Both the position numbers and the translations under genes were made by a program. A model generated the notes under the pieces. The model had not been told where the DNA came from. It searched no databases and saw only the letters and a list, made by a program, of their open reading frames with translations. 38,466 nt of DNA from JAVBLQ01 sp031553435 (GTDB taxonomy: Bacteria > Bacteroidota > Bacteroidia > Bacteroidales > Azobacteroidaceae): assembly GCA_031553435.1 (NCBI GenBank), contig JAVBLQ010000016.1:1-38466 (forward strand). Direction: 5' to 3'. Every line of letters begins with the position of its first letter. The stretch's first letter is position 1. Below, piece after piece: positions 7,570-15,835 of the stretch.

Positions 7570-8574
7570 ATGATGAAAAAAAAATTGAATATTTGGATTT
7601 GCCTCGGAATTGCAGGCATTATTTTTAGTCTCAGCACAATTTCAGGACTATTATCCATACGTATTTATTCAGTAGATTTTTCTTTTTATAGTGTAATACT
7701 AAGGCTATTCAGTCTGATTGTATTCGTTGTCTCTTTTTTTCTGACGGCTCTTTGCATCAAAAACAAAAAACATATAGTTTGGTTTTTGCTGTTGTATGGA
7801 TTCGCACTTGTTTTACCTTCTCTTATGGGAATACCACGGACGGCACCTATGGGAGGTGGAGACGGAAAATTAATATACGCCGTTTATTCATTTCTAACCA
7901 TTTTTGTTGATTCCTTTTATGCAATCATGTTGTATTTAGGTTTTGACTGGTTCAACAAACAAAGACGAACAAGAGAATTAGAAAAACAAAATCTACAAAG
8001 CGAGTTGATGTTGCTGAAGAATCAAATCAATCCACATTTTCTTTTTAATACATTGAACAATATTGACAGTCTGATCAAAAGAAATCCCGATCATGCATCT
8101 GCTTCAATTATCGAATTGTCGGATATGATGCGATATATGATTTATGAAACGAATATAGAGAAAGTCCCGTTGAAAAAAGAATTGGATTATATCGACAATT
8201 ACCTTCAATTGCAACAACTCCAATATGCCAATCAGAATTTAATAAAGTATTCGGTGGAAGGAGAGCCGGGAAACATACAAATCGCACCGATGTTGTTTAT
8301 TCCTTTTATTGAAAATGCATTTAAACATTGTACCCACAAAGAAATAAGGCATGTTATTAGCATTGATTTTCGGATAGATTCAGATAAAATATATCTTGAT
8401 GTAGTAAATAATGCTGACAATACGAAACGATTATCCAAAGATACTTCCAGTGGAATAGGATTGGAAACTGTTAAGCGTCGGCTTGAGATCTTGTATCCGA
8501 ATCGCTATACATTGCAAATTCAGGAGAAAAATGATTTATTTTGTATTTCATTAATAGTTCAGACACATGATTAA
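7570..8574 (+). CDS. LytS/YehU-type sensor histidine kinase
   Basis: A 334-residue membrane kinase. Four hydrophobic segments occupy roughly residues 8-125. A short coiled linker leads to LLKNQINPHFLFNTLNNI, the hallmark of the His_kinase (PF06580) family, with H156 the phosphorylated histidine. The ATP-binding part shows PFIENAFKHC and SGIGLETVKRRL, both conserved N and G boxes. No extracellular sensor domain is present, so the signal is likely sensed in or at the membrane. It overlaps the following response-regulator gene by eight bases, so the pair is co-translated. No target gene is evident nearby. The second codon is also Met, leaving a one-residue doubt about the start. Confidence 0.93.
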   Translation: MMKKKLNIWICLGIAGIIFSLSTISGLLSIRIYSVDFSFYSVILRLFSLIVFVVSFFLTALCIKNKKHIVWFLLLYGFALVLPSLMGIPRTAPMGGGDGKLIYAVYSFLTIFVDSFYAIMLYLGFDWFNKQRRTRELEKQNLQSELMLLKNQINPHFLFNTLNNIDSLIKRNPDHASASIIELSDMMRYMIYETNIEKVPLKKELDYIDNYLQLQQLQYANQNLIKYSVEGEPGNIQIAPMLFIPFIENAFKHCTHKEIRHVISIDFRIDSDKIYLDVVNNADNTKRLSKDTSSGIGLETVKRRLEILYPNRYTLQIQEKNDLFCISLIVQTHD

Positions 8575-9244
8575 TTGTATAATCGTTGAAGATACACCTC
8601 TGGCTGTTCAAAAACTTGAAGAATTTATCCATCGTATCCCGTTGTTGAATCTGCTGCAATCATTCGGCAACGGATTTGATGCGATTGTTTACATGCAGAC
8701 ACATTCCGTGGATCTTGTATTTTTAGATATCCAGATGGAAGAATTCAACGGATTGCAATTCCTGGAATCTATCCGGATACATCCCAAAATCATAATTGTT
8801 TCTGCTTATAGCCAATATGCCATACAAGGTTTCGAACATAATGTGTCGGATTATTTACTAAAACCATATTCCTTCGAACGTTTCCTGAAAGCTGTGGATA
8901 AAGTACAATCCGAATTGACTATAACCCAAACAAAAGACTACATGTTTGTTAAAACAGAATACCGCATGGATCGTATTGATTTTCAGGATATTTTATATAT
9001 TGAAGGAATGGGTGCATACCTGCGGATTGTAACTCAAACATCTAAAATAATGACACTTCAGTCATTTGCACATATAGAAAAACAACTACCTGCGGATAAC
9101 TTCCGGCGCATCCATAAATCCTACATTATTGCCGTGAACAAAATCAAAAGTATAGAACGAAATGTGGTTTTCATTGGAGAAGAACGCATTCCGATCGGGA
9201 AGATGTATCAGGAAGATTTTTACCGCGACCTGGAGTTAAAATAG
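8567..9244 (+). CDS. LytTR-family response regulator
   Basis: A 225-residue regulator with two domains. The receiver domain (1-120) has the acidic pair E8/D9, phospho-acceptor D54 in VFLDIQM, and K99 in DYLLKPYSF. The LytTR DNA-binding domain (about 130-225) shows FVKTEYRMDRIDFQDILYIE and FRRIHKSYIIAVNKI. It is the partner of the kinase whose gene it overlaps. Its stop codon lies inside the 3' end of the convergent ygbA-like gene, an overlap of nine bases. Targets are not deducible; such pairs in Bacteroidota often act on unlinked genes. Confidence 0.95.
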   Translation: MINCIIVEDTPLAVQKLEEFIHRIPLLNLLQSFGNGFDAIVYMQTHSVDLVFLDIQMEEFNGLQFLESIRIHPKIIIVSAYSQYAIQGFEHNVSDYLLKPYSFERFLKAVDKVQSELTITQTKDYMFVKTEYRMDRIDFQDILYIEGMGAYLRIVTQTSKIMTLQSFAHIEKQLPADNFRRIHKSYIIAVNKIKSIERNVVFIGEERIPIGKMYQEDFYRDLELK

Positions 9245-9544
9245 ACTTTCTTTGATATGTTTGACTGCCTCCAAAGGATGATAGATCAGCATACGTGGCC
9301 CTGAAAACCGCATAATTTCCTTTATCTTTTCCCTGTATTCCGGTTTGTAACAGTGAACAGGACATTTTTTGCAGACAGGTTTCTTTTCTCCAAACGGGCA
9401 GCGTTCCAATCGTCTATGAGCATATTCTTCCAGTTGTTGACAGTCGTCACAAAATCCGTTGCGTTGTCCGTGTTTAGCACGACAATAAATACGGATCATA
9501 TTGGAAACTGTTTTCTTTTCCCTGGAATTCATAGATACTGTCAA
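9236..9544 (-). CDS. YgbA-like cysteine-rich protein (nitrous oxide-stimulated promoter family)
   Basis: A 102-residue protein with eight cysteines, most of them arranged GFCDDC (31-36), RCPFGEKKPVCKKCPVHC (49-66). The block from there into YKPEYREKIKEIMRFSGPRML is nearly that of E. coli YgbA, the family named nitrous oxide-stimulated promoter. In enterobacteria the gene belongs to the NsrR nitric-oxide regulon. The cysteines suggest a zinc or iron-sulfur site. Here it is the last gene of the mutarotase/transporter unit, three bases after the transporter stop, an unexpected partner. An internal Met at codon 5 (9532) is an alternative start. Confidence 0.85.
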   Translation of the reverse strand: MTVSMNSREKKTVSNMIRIYCRAKHGQRNGFCDDCQQLEEYAHRRLERCPFGEKKPVCKKCPVHCYKPEYREKIKEIMRFSGPRMLIYHPLEAVKHIKESLF

Positions 9545-9547
9545 TCT

Positions 9548-10756
9548 TTAATTCTTTCCCGCTTTCATTCCAAAGTACATAATATACAAAAAAGCAAATA
9601 AAGGCAGGATAAATCCTAATGACATATTCGTTTTTCCGATCAATCCCATCAAAATAGGAAAAACGGCGCCACCACCAACACCCATTACAATATACGATGA
9701 AGCTTTCTTCGTATATTCACCCAAACCTTTCACTCCTAAAGCAAAAATGGTCGGAAACATCATAGACATAAAAAAGAATGATGTATAAAGGGAGAAAAGA
9801 GACACCTTTCCTAATTTGGCAATTACCAATATCATACAAATAACAGATAACCCTCCGAACAAAGCCAGCAATCGATCCGGAGCAATCTTACTCATGATAA
9901 AACTGCTGCTTAAGCGCCCTATAAGGAATAATCCCATCCCTCCGAAGCCCAACAGTCTGGAAGCCTGAAGGTTACTGATTCCCGGATCTAACTCCGTTAC
10001 ATAATTGATAAAAAAACTGAATATGCCTGTTTGAGCTCCACAATATAAAAACTGTGCAATCACCGCCATCCACAAATTTTTATATTGCCAAATAGATTTG
10101 GATGATGAAGAATTAATTCCTTCTTCATCATTATTTTTATAAATTATTTCCGGAAGTTTTGTAAAAACCAGACAGATAGCAACAAAAAGCACTGCAGATC
10201 CAACCAAAATATAAGGTTTGGCAAGCGCTAAATTATCAGATGTGTCGGCCCCGAATATCAGAGCGCCTCCAATCAACGGCCCAATGATCCAACCAACGCC
10301 ATTAAATGCTGATGCTACATTGATACGTTGAGCTGCCGAGCTTTCAGGGCCAAGACTGGTAACAAAAGGATGAGCTCCGGTTTCAATGATACATAAACCG
10401 CATGCTATCACAAATAATGCTATCAGAAATGGAATCGGAGAATGAACAAATGCAGCCGGAATAAAGGCAAATGAGCCGGTAGCGAAAAGCATCAGTCCTG
10501 ATATAATGCCTTTTTTATATCCGAGACGTTTGATGATGGCGCCTGCAGGAATAGCCATCAGAAAATAGGCAATATAAGTGGAAAACTGAATAAAACCGGA
10601 TTCCGCTTTTGTCATCTCAAAGATTCCCTGAAAATGTTTATTCAACACATCCAACATCCCGTGGGCACATCCCCACAATAAATACAAACTGGAAATCAAG
10701 ATAAAAGGAATCAGGAATGATCTCCCGGATGGTGTGCGTAATATTGATTTTAGCAT
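9548..10756 (-). CDS. FucP-like sugar:proton symporter (MFS)
   Basis: A 402-residue major facilitator protein with about twelve membrane segments, close to E. coli FucP in layout. FucP residues needed for proton coupling and sugar binding have counterparts: D36 in HGMLDVLNKHF and E125 in IIETGAHPFVTSLGPESS. The segment IPAGAIIKRLGYKKGI is the usual loop between segments 2 and 3. It should import a hexose or 6-deoxyhexose across the inner membrane. The sugar is unknown: no fucose or rhamnose isomerase, kinase or aldolase is nearby. It lies three bases after the mutarotase-like gene and three before the YgbA-like gene. Confidence 0.85.
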   Translation of the reverse strand: MLKSILRTPSGRSFLIPFILISSLYLLWGCAHGMLDVLNKHFQGIFEMTKAESGFIQFSTYIAYFLMAIPAGAIIKRLGYKKGIISGLMLFATGSFAFIPAAFVHSPIPFLIALFVIACGLCIIETGAHPFVTSLGPESSAAQRINVASAFNGVGWIIGPLIGGALIFGADTSDNLALAKPYILVGSAVLFVAICLVFTKLPEIIYKNNDEEGINSSSSKSIWQYKNLWMAVIAQFLYCGAQTGIFSFFINYVTELDPGISNLQASRLLGFGGMGLFLIGRLSSSFIMSKIAPDRLLALFGGLSVICMILVIAKLGKVSLFSLYTSFFFMSMMFPTIFALGVKGLGEYTKKASSYIVMGVGGGAVFPILMGLIGKTNMSLGFILPLFAFLYIMYFGMKAGKN

Positions 10757-10759
10757 AAC

Positions 10760-11083
10760 TTAATCATGATGAAAAAATTCTTCCATTTCCGCCCACCATT
10801 CTCCTTCTTTCCTTGTGTCAAGCGGCTGCTGACAAGGTATGCAAACATCCCACCATTTTTGGGTTTCGGGATCGGCTACCATTTTATCCATATCGGCTTT
10901 ATAATCATCGCCAACATATTCGTAATAACTGAATAAAAAACCGTCTTTGTAATAGATACTGTAATTGCGGATATTACATTCCGTAATCATTTTCAAGACC
11001 CCGGGCCAAACTGCGGCATGCAGTTTTTTGTACTCCTCCAGTTTTTCAGGACGTAGTTTAATGATACTTCCGTAGCGTTTCAT
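10760..11083 (-). CDS. L-rhamnose/L-fucose mutarotase-family protein
   Basis: A 107-residue dimeric alpha/beta-barrel-type protein of the RhaM (DUF718) family. KRYGSIIKLRPEKLEEYKKL, HAAVWPGVL, NYSIYYKDGFLFSYYEY and QKWWDVCIPCQQPL are the family blocks; the His in HAAVWP and the paired Trp are part of the sugar site. RhaM interconverts the anomers of L-rhamnose, and sister proteins do so for fucose. The frame is open further upstream, but that extension would overlap the preceding gene, so the ATG at 11083 is chosen. It sits between the URO-D-family gene (13 bases upstream) and the transporter gene. Confidence 0.85.
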   Translation of the reverse strand: MKRYGSIIKLRPEKLEEYKKLHAAVWPGVLKMITECNIRNYSIYYKDGFLFSYYEYVGDDYKADMDKMVADPETQKWWDVCIPCQQPLDTRKEGEWWAEMEEFFHHD

Positions 11084-11096
11084 GGTATTGTGATTT

Positions 11097-12122
11097 TTAT
11101 ATTTCGTTAAACAAAGCTTCCACATTCGCCGGATTGATATCCGGTAAGATGGCTTCATGGCTTGGTGAAATAATTAATCCTGTGGGAAAAATTGTTTTCA
11201 ATTCCTTTACTTTTTTTCTTACATCATCCGGTTTACCGTTGACTAGCAAATATTGAGCATCCACACCTCCGCAGAATGAAACCTGAGATCCGAAATCATC
11301 TTTCAATCTTTGGGGATCCATTTTAGCGGCTAATGCCTGTATAGGATGAATAACATCCACTCCAAGTTCGATCAGATCAGGGATGATGTCATAAATAGAA
11401 CCGCAAGAATGGTGGATTACTTTCAGTCCGTAACTCTTAGCCTGGTCTATCAGTTGTTTGGTTCCCTTAAATACAAATTCTTTTAATAAATAAGGATCGA
11501 CCATTAATCCATTCTGGCTTCCGAAATCATTTCCGATCAATACTGCATGAAGTTGCCCTTTGGTGGCTTCATAAAAGATTTTATTAGCTTTCAGGTAAAA
11601 CTCCGTGATTTTGTCGATAACAGCTCTGAACATTTCCGGTTCCAGCATCATTTTAATTAAAGCCGTTTCCATACCAAAAGCCGCACAAGCATCCTGAAAA
11701 TGAGCAGCCCACACCACACCCATCACAGCATATCCGTCTGGAACTTGATCCACAGCTTTTTTGCATAATCCGGGATCAATGTATTTTTCGGGATCGGGCC
11801 AATCGAATTTGTTTATATCCTCAGGATCAGAACAATTCTCAAAAAAACCGGGAGCAGTCAATGTTCTTTCATCCGGATTACCTTCTTTATTTTTGGCAAA
11901 ATCAAAGGCAGCATAAATGGCATTGCTCGTAGGAGAATAGTATGGAACTTCTACCGGATAAATATCATCATCCAGTTTCGCTTTTAATTCCTGAATATTA
12001 TTGACCTGAAAATATTTTAACAATTCGGGAATCGCTGATTTATCGGGGATGCCTAACCATGAAGCAGGTCTGTCAACAGGTCTGCGTTCTACAGTTGCAA
12101 AAAATCGTTCAAGATGATTCAT
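11097..12122 (-). CDS. URO-D-superfamily protein, methyltransferase-like branch
   Basis: A 341-residue TIM-barrel protein of the uroporphyrinogen decarboxylase superfamily. It is not HemE: the length and the lack of the HemE N-terminal Arg motif point to the MtaA/MtbA-like branch, many members of which move methyl groups to corrinoids. A likely zinc site is H238-x-C240 in VIHHSCGS; the third ligand, Cys in MtaA-type enzymes, is H322 in ISPSHEAILPDINP. GVDVIHPIQALAAKMDP and FCGGVDAQYLL are barrel segments typical of the group. It leads a unit with a deoxysugar mutarotase and transporter. No corrinoid protein is nearby. Start: ATG 12122; the longer frame begins with an unlikely TTG at 12170. 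Confidence 0.75.
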   Translation of the reverse strand: MNHLERFFATVERRPVDRPASWLGIPDKSAIPELLKYFQVNNIQELKAKLDDDIYPVEVPYYSPTSNAIYAAFDFAKNKEGNPDERTLTAPGFFENCSDPEDINKFDWPDPEKYIDPGLCKKAVDQVPDGYAVMGVVWAAHFQDACAAFGMETALIKMMLEPEMFRAVIDKITEFYLKANKIFYEATKGQLHAVLIGNDFGSQNGLMVDPYLLKEFVFKGTKQLIDQAKSYGLKVIHHSCGSIYDIIPDLIELGVDVIHPIQALAAKMDPQRLKDDFGSQVSFCGGVDAQYLLVNGKPDDVRKKVKELKTIFPTGLIISPSHEAILPDINPANVEALFNEI

Positions 12123-12239
12123 AACAATTTGAATTGATTGAGCGACGAAGTTATTATAAATACGTGACAAATGAAATAGTTACTTAAATAAAATAAAATT
12201 GAATATTTTTCCAATCAAAAACATTCGATTGATTGTTAT

Positions 12240-13106
12240 ATGTACATGGAAAACATCATTCTTAAAAAACTACTGCGAGCTCAGAAGGATGAGATAACGG
12301 GACATACCATTTATACTCACCTTGCCGGACAAGAAAAAGATCCTGCAAATCAAAAAGTATTATCCGATATGGCTGATGAGGAGATGAATCATTATCAGAC
12401 TCTGGCAAAATATACAAATCAATCTCCGGAGGCAGATAAACTCAAAGTGTCTGTTTATCAAATGTTTTCTTGTTTTCCGGGAATAACATTTGCCATAAAA
12501 TTAATGGAGCGTTCCGAAGATAAATCACAAACTGTATATCAGGAGTTAGGACAGATATATCCGGAATTTATCAAGATTAAAGAAGAGGAAGATGTACACG
12601 AAAACAATCTGACTGCGATGATCAAAGAATCAAAGCTCGACTATCTCAGTTCTGTTATTCTGGGAATGAATGATGCATTGATCGAGTTGACAGGGGCTTT
12701 GGCTGGGTTTACTTTCGCACTGCAAAATTCACTCATTATTGCCATAACAGGAATTATTACCGGAATTGCAGCGTCGTTATCCATGGCTTCTTCCCAATAC
12801 CTGGCCATGAAAGCTGAATCAAATAATACAAAAGCGGCTAAGGCAGCAGCAACTACGGGAATAGCTTATCTGATTACTGTCATTCTGCTTATTATTCCAT
12901 TTGTTATTTCAGACAATGTATTTGTTGCCATGATCATAACCTTAAGCATAGCAACAATAATCATTGGAATATTTACTTTTTATTATTCGGTAGTCAAAGA
13001 AGTAAATTTTACAAAAAAATTCCTGGAGATGTTATCCCTTAGTTTTGGTATTGCGGCTTTCAGTTTTATTGTAGGATATATTCTGAAGAAAACGACAGGG
13101 ATCTGA
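12240..13106 (+). CDS. MbfA-like protein: ferritin-like domain fused to VIT iron transporter
   Basis: A 288-residue fusion. Residues 1-130 form a rubrerythrin-like four-helix domain with diiron-type ligands E18, E48-x-x-H51, E90 and E117-x-x-H120. Residues about 135-288 are a CCC1/VIT1-type membrane domain with four to five segments, opened by SSVILGMNDALIELTGALAGF. Proteins of this layout (MbfA in rhizobia) export iron and protect against iron and peroxide stress. By analogy this one should move Fe(II) out of the cytoplasm. It is monocistronic and divergent from the URO-D unit. A second Met two codons in (12246) is an alternative start. No recognisable Fur box was found in the 117-base upstream gap. 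Confidence 0.85.
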   Translation: MYMENIILKKLLRAQKDEITGHTIYTHLAGQEKDPANQKVLSDMADEEMNHYQTLAKYTNQSPEADKLKVSVYQMFSCFPGITFAIKLMERSEDKSQTVYQELGQIYPEFIKIKEEEDVHENNLTAMIKESKLDYLSSVILGMNDALIELTGALAGFTFALQNSLIIAITGIITGIAASLSMASSQYLAMKAESNNTKAAKAAATTGIAYLITVILLIIPFVISDNVFVAMIITLSIATIIIGIFTFYYSVVKEVNFTKKFLEMLSLSFGIAAFSFIVGYILKKTTGI

Positions 13107-13113
13107 TTGTTTT

Positions 13114-13200
13114 TAAACACAAAGACACAGAGAAATATTAAAAAACTCTGTACCTCTGTGTTCAAAAATTATTCTTCGTGTCTTTGTGTCTTTGTGTTTA
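13114..13200. repeat. Intergenic inverted repeat of the ACACAAAGACAC word
   Basis: A perfect 15-base inverted repeat pairs TAAACACAAAGACAC (13114-13128) with GTGTCTTTGTGTTTA (13186-13200), with further copies of the word inside (CTCTGTACCTCTGTGTTC at 13146-13163). It lies between two convergent genes and could act as a terminator. The right arm is translated as the last ten residues of NadE. A fragment of the same word recurs at 34365-34378. Confidence 0.6.
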
Positions 13201-15112
13201 GTATTTCAATCTCCTTCAACCATAATGCACTCGATGCATCGCTCGGCATTCTCCAATCTCCTCTTGGAGAAAGATTGATCGAACCGACTTTAGGCCCGTC
13301 GGGCATACACGAACGTTTGAATTGCTGGGCAAAAAACCTGCGGAAAAAAGTATGCATCCATCTCAGAATCACCTCATCAGAATATATGCTTTCAAATGCA
13401 TGCTGTGCTAAAAAGAATATTTTGGAAGGACGAAAACCGAAACGAACAGTATAATACAGAAAGAAATCGTGTAATATGTAAGGACCCACCACATCTTCCG
13501 TAATCTGGGATATTTCACCATTGGTAGCTGCGGGAAGAAGTTCGGGGCTAACCGGAGTATCCAAAATATCCATCAGAATCATTTGAATTTTATCCTCCAT
13601 TTGTGTTTCGGTCACCCATTTGATCAGGTGGCGAACCAAGGTTTTGGGAATTCCGGAATTGACGGCATACATCGACATGTGGTCGCCGTTATAGGTAGCC
13701 CAACCCAAAGCCAATTCGGATAAATCTCCGGTACCGATAACCAGACCGTTCATTTGATTGGCGATGTCCATCAGGATTTGAGTTCGCTCCCGGGCTTGTG
13801 TGTTTTCAAAAGTGATATCATGAACACCGGGATCGTGGCCAATATCCCTGAAATGCTGTTCACAAGCTGCAGAAATATTGATTTCCCGGATCGAAATGCC
13901 CAAATCATACATCAAATCCAGGGCATTGTTGAAAGTCCTGTTTGTTGTCCCGAATCCGGGCATCGTAATGCCAATGATATGTTTACGGGAAATATTCAGT
14001 TTGTCGAATGCTTTGACGCACACCAACAGTGCCAGGGTAGAATCCGATCCGCCGGAAATCCCGACCACCACAGTTTGCGCCTTTGTATGAATCATCCTTT
14101 TAGCCAATCCGTTGATCTGAATGGAAAATATTTCTTTGCACCTTTCATCATAATGATCTATACCGGGGACTAAAGGTTGAGGATTGATGTAGCGTGTTAA
14201 TTCCAGGTTCTTGCTTTCAGACAATTTAACAGGAATTGTCCGGTAATCTCCCTGAATATTTTGTGTGTTGAATGACGTGTTTTGTTGCCGGTCGGCAATC
14301 AATCTTTCTACATCGATTTCTCCAACAATCAATTGTTCTTTGAAAAGGAAACGTTCGGATTCGGTGATAATTGAAGCGTTTTCGGAGATAAATCCGCTGC
14401 CGGTGAAAACATTGTCGGTTGTCGATTCGCCCCATCCCGCAGATGCATACACATATCCGCAGATGCATCTTCCGGATTGTTGGGAAATAAGTGATTTCCT
14501 GTAATCATTTTTACCGATCAGTTCATTACTTGCCGAAAGATTGAAGATAATATGCGCTCCGGCAACCGAATGGTAAGAACTGGGAGGAATGGGAGCCCAG
14601 AGATCTTCGCATATTTCTATGGCAAACTTGCATTGCTTATTCCCGAATAATATTTGTGTGCCGAAAGGAATATCTTGCCCCAACAAATGAACATATTTTT
14701 CAGAAGTATCCTGTGAAGAGTAAAACCAGCGTTTTTCGTAAAACTCATGATAATTCGGGATGTGTGTTTTCGGGACAACTCCCAGAATATTGCCGGATTG
14801 GATAACAACAGCAGTATTGAACAAATGATTCCCGGCTCTGACCGGAAGGCCTACAATCGAAATAATATCCAGACCGGAAGTTTGCCGGACAATTTCTTCC
14901 AAAGCAATTTCAGCTTCTTCTATTAATGTTTGCTGGAAAAATAAGTCGGCGCAGGTATAAGCCGTAATACATAACTCCGGAAAACAAACAATCTGTACTT
15001 GCTCATTGACAGCCTGGTGGATGATTCCGATCATTTTTTCCGCATTGAAAGTACAATCTGCAACTTTGACTTCGGGAATGGCTGCTGCGACTTTGACGAA
15101 ACCGTGCTTCAT
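13169..15112 (-). CDS. nadE: Glutamine-dependent NAD+ synthetase
   Basis: A two-domain cytoplasmic enzyme that amidates nicotinic acid adenine dinucleotide with glutamine-derived ammonia, the last step of NAD synthesis; 647 residues. The N-terminal nitrilase-type glutaminase (1-280) has the Glu-Lys-Cys triad in CFPELCITAYTC (E46), PKTHIPNYHEFYEKRWF (K115) and IEICEDLW (C168). The synthetase domain begins near 330, with the ATP loop VGISGGSDSTLAL near 350. The frame extends four codons further to a TTG at 15124, but ATG 15112 fits the family. The last residues, LNTKTQRHEE, are coded by the right arm of an intergenic repeat rather than by conserved sequence. Last gene of the PASTA-to-nadE run. 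Confidence 0.95.
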   Translation of the reverse strand: MKHGFVKVAAAIPEVKVADCTFNAEKMIGIIHQAVNEQVQIVCFPELCITAYTCADLFFQQTLIEEAEIALEEIVRQTSGLDIISIVGLPVRAGNHLFNTAVVIQSGNILGVVPKTHIPNYHEFYEKRWFYSSQDTSEKYVHLLGQDIPFGTQILFGNKQCKFAIEICEDLWAPIPPSSYHSVAGAHIIFNLSASNELIGKNDYRKSLISQQSGRCICGYVYASAGWGESTTDNVFTGSGFISENASIITESERFLFKEQLIVGEIDVERLIADRQQNTSFNTQNIQGDYRTIPVKLSESKNLELTRYINPQPLVPGIDHYDERCKEIFSIQINGLAKRMIHTKAQTVVVGISGGSDSTLALLVCVKAFDKLNISRKHIIGITMPGFGTTNRTFNNALDLMYDLGISIREINISAACEQHFRDIGHDPGVHDITFENTQARERTQILMDIANQMNGLVIGTGDLSELALGWATYNGDHMSMYAVNSGIPKTLVRHLIKWVTETQMEDKIQMILMDILDTPVSPELLPAATNGEISQITEDVVGPYILHDFFLYYTVRFGFRPSKIFFLAQHAFESIYSDEVILRWMHTFFRRFFAQQFKRSCMPDGPKVGSINLSPRGDWRMPSDASSALWLKEIEILNTKTQRHEE

Positions 15113-15124
15113 GTTAATTTTCAA

Positions 15125-15835
15125 TTAATAAACTAAGTTGTAAGTTTTTTCCCCATAATTACTTGTATTGAATTTGACAAGTAAATTTTTATTTTGTTGG
15201 GGCTCTCCTAATACTTTGCTCAGGTCGAAAGAGGCAACCAAACGCCTTCTGGGACCCGGAGGATCATTTCGTTTATCGTGTCTGAATTCAATAAAAACCA
15301 TATTGTTTTGCTTGATGGTCGTATCCTGAACGAGCGTGATTCGGTGCGGTATGGAATAATAGTCCAGATAACCGGTCATATTCAGGTATTTGCTTCCGAT
15401 CCAAACACTTTCGAATTGAATAGGATCATTTTTCAATGTATCGATGGCCCAACCTGCCATTTGAACAAGATCTCCTTGCGAAATAGCAGAAAGACCATTG
15501 ATTTTGACCTGATAATCAAATTTTTGTATTTTGTCGGAAATAATGGAGTAATTCAACTGAACACGTTGATTGTCTTTGAGATTTTCCGGGACAGTATAAT
15601 CAGGGCTGAATAATGTTTTTTCGTTATCCAGAATAAAATAAACATCTGAGCCGGTTTGTTTGGAAACAGTCGCCAGATCAACCCTGTATTCGCCCAAGCC
15701 ATAATCGACATCGTTTTTGGAGCAAGAGGTTAATAACAAGATTGTTATAACTAAAAGTGGGAAATTGAAAGTGGAAAATTGAAAATTACTAATTATCAAT
15801 CTTGACAATAAATTATTTGATATTAATCTTTTCAT
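15125..15835 (-). CDS. NigD-like lipoprotein
   Basis: A 236-residue predicted lipoprotein. The N-terminus has a long leader ending in LLLTSC (Cys 38), a lipobox. The mature part begins YGLGEYRVDLATV and continues with SDVYFILDNEKTLFSPDY, the small barrel domain of the NigD-like family, followed by an all-beta C-terminal domain. The role of the family is unknown; NigD was named from a nim-gene-inducing locus in Bacteroides. The leader is odd: its middle, ISNFQFSTFNFP, is written by one arm of an inverted repeat, and the other arm lies just upstream of the start. ATG 15835 is preferred to 15862, which would overlap the preceding gene. Confidence 0.72.
   Translation of the reverse strand: MKRLISNNLLSRLIISNFQFSTFNFPLLVITILLLTSCSKNDVDYGLGEYRVDLATVSKQTGSDVYFILDNEKTLFSPDYTVPENLKDNQRVQLNYSIISDKIQKFDYQVKINGLSAISQGDLVQMAGWAIDTLKNDPIQFESVWIGSKYLNMTGYLDYYSIPHRITLVQDTTIKQNNMVFIEFRHDKRNDPPGPRRRLVASFDLSKVLGEPQQNKNLLVKFNTSNYGEKTYNLVY

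Noticed and set aside
11084..11158. Longer mutarotase frame beginning at 11158
   Set aside because: It would overlap the URO-D-family gene by 62 bases, and the family N-terminus is KRYGSIIKLRP, which begins at ATG 11083.
11097..12122. HemE, uroporphyrinogen decarboxylase of haem synthesis
   Set aside because: The HemE N-terminal substrate-binding Arg motif is missing, and a His-x-Cys metal motif of the methyltransferase branch is present.
13107..13454. Plus-strand frame of 115 codons after the iron-transporter gene
   Set aside because: It is antisense to nadE and begins in the intergenic repeat; no protein-like features.
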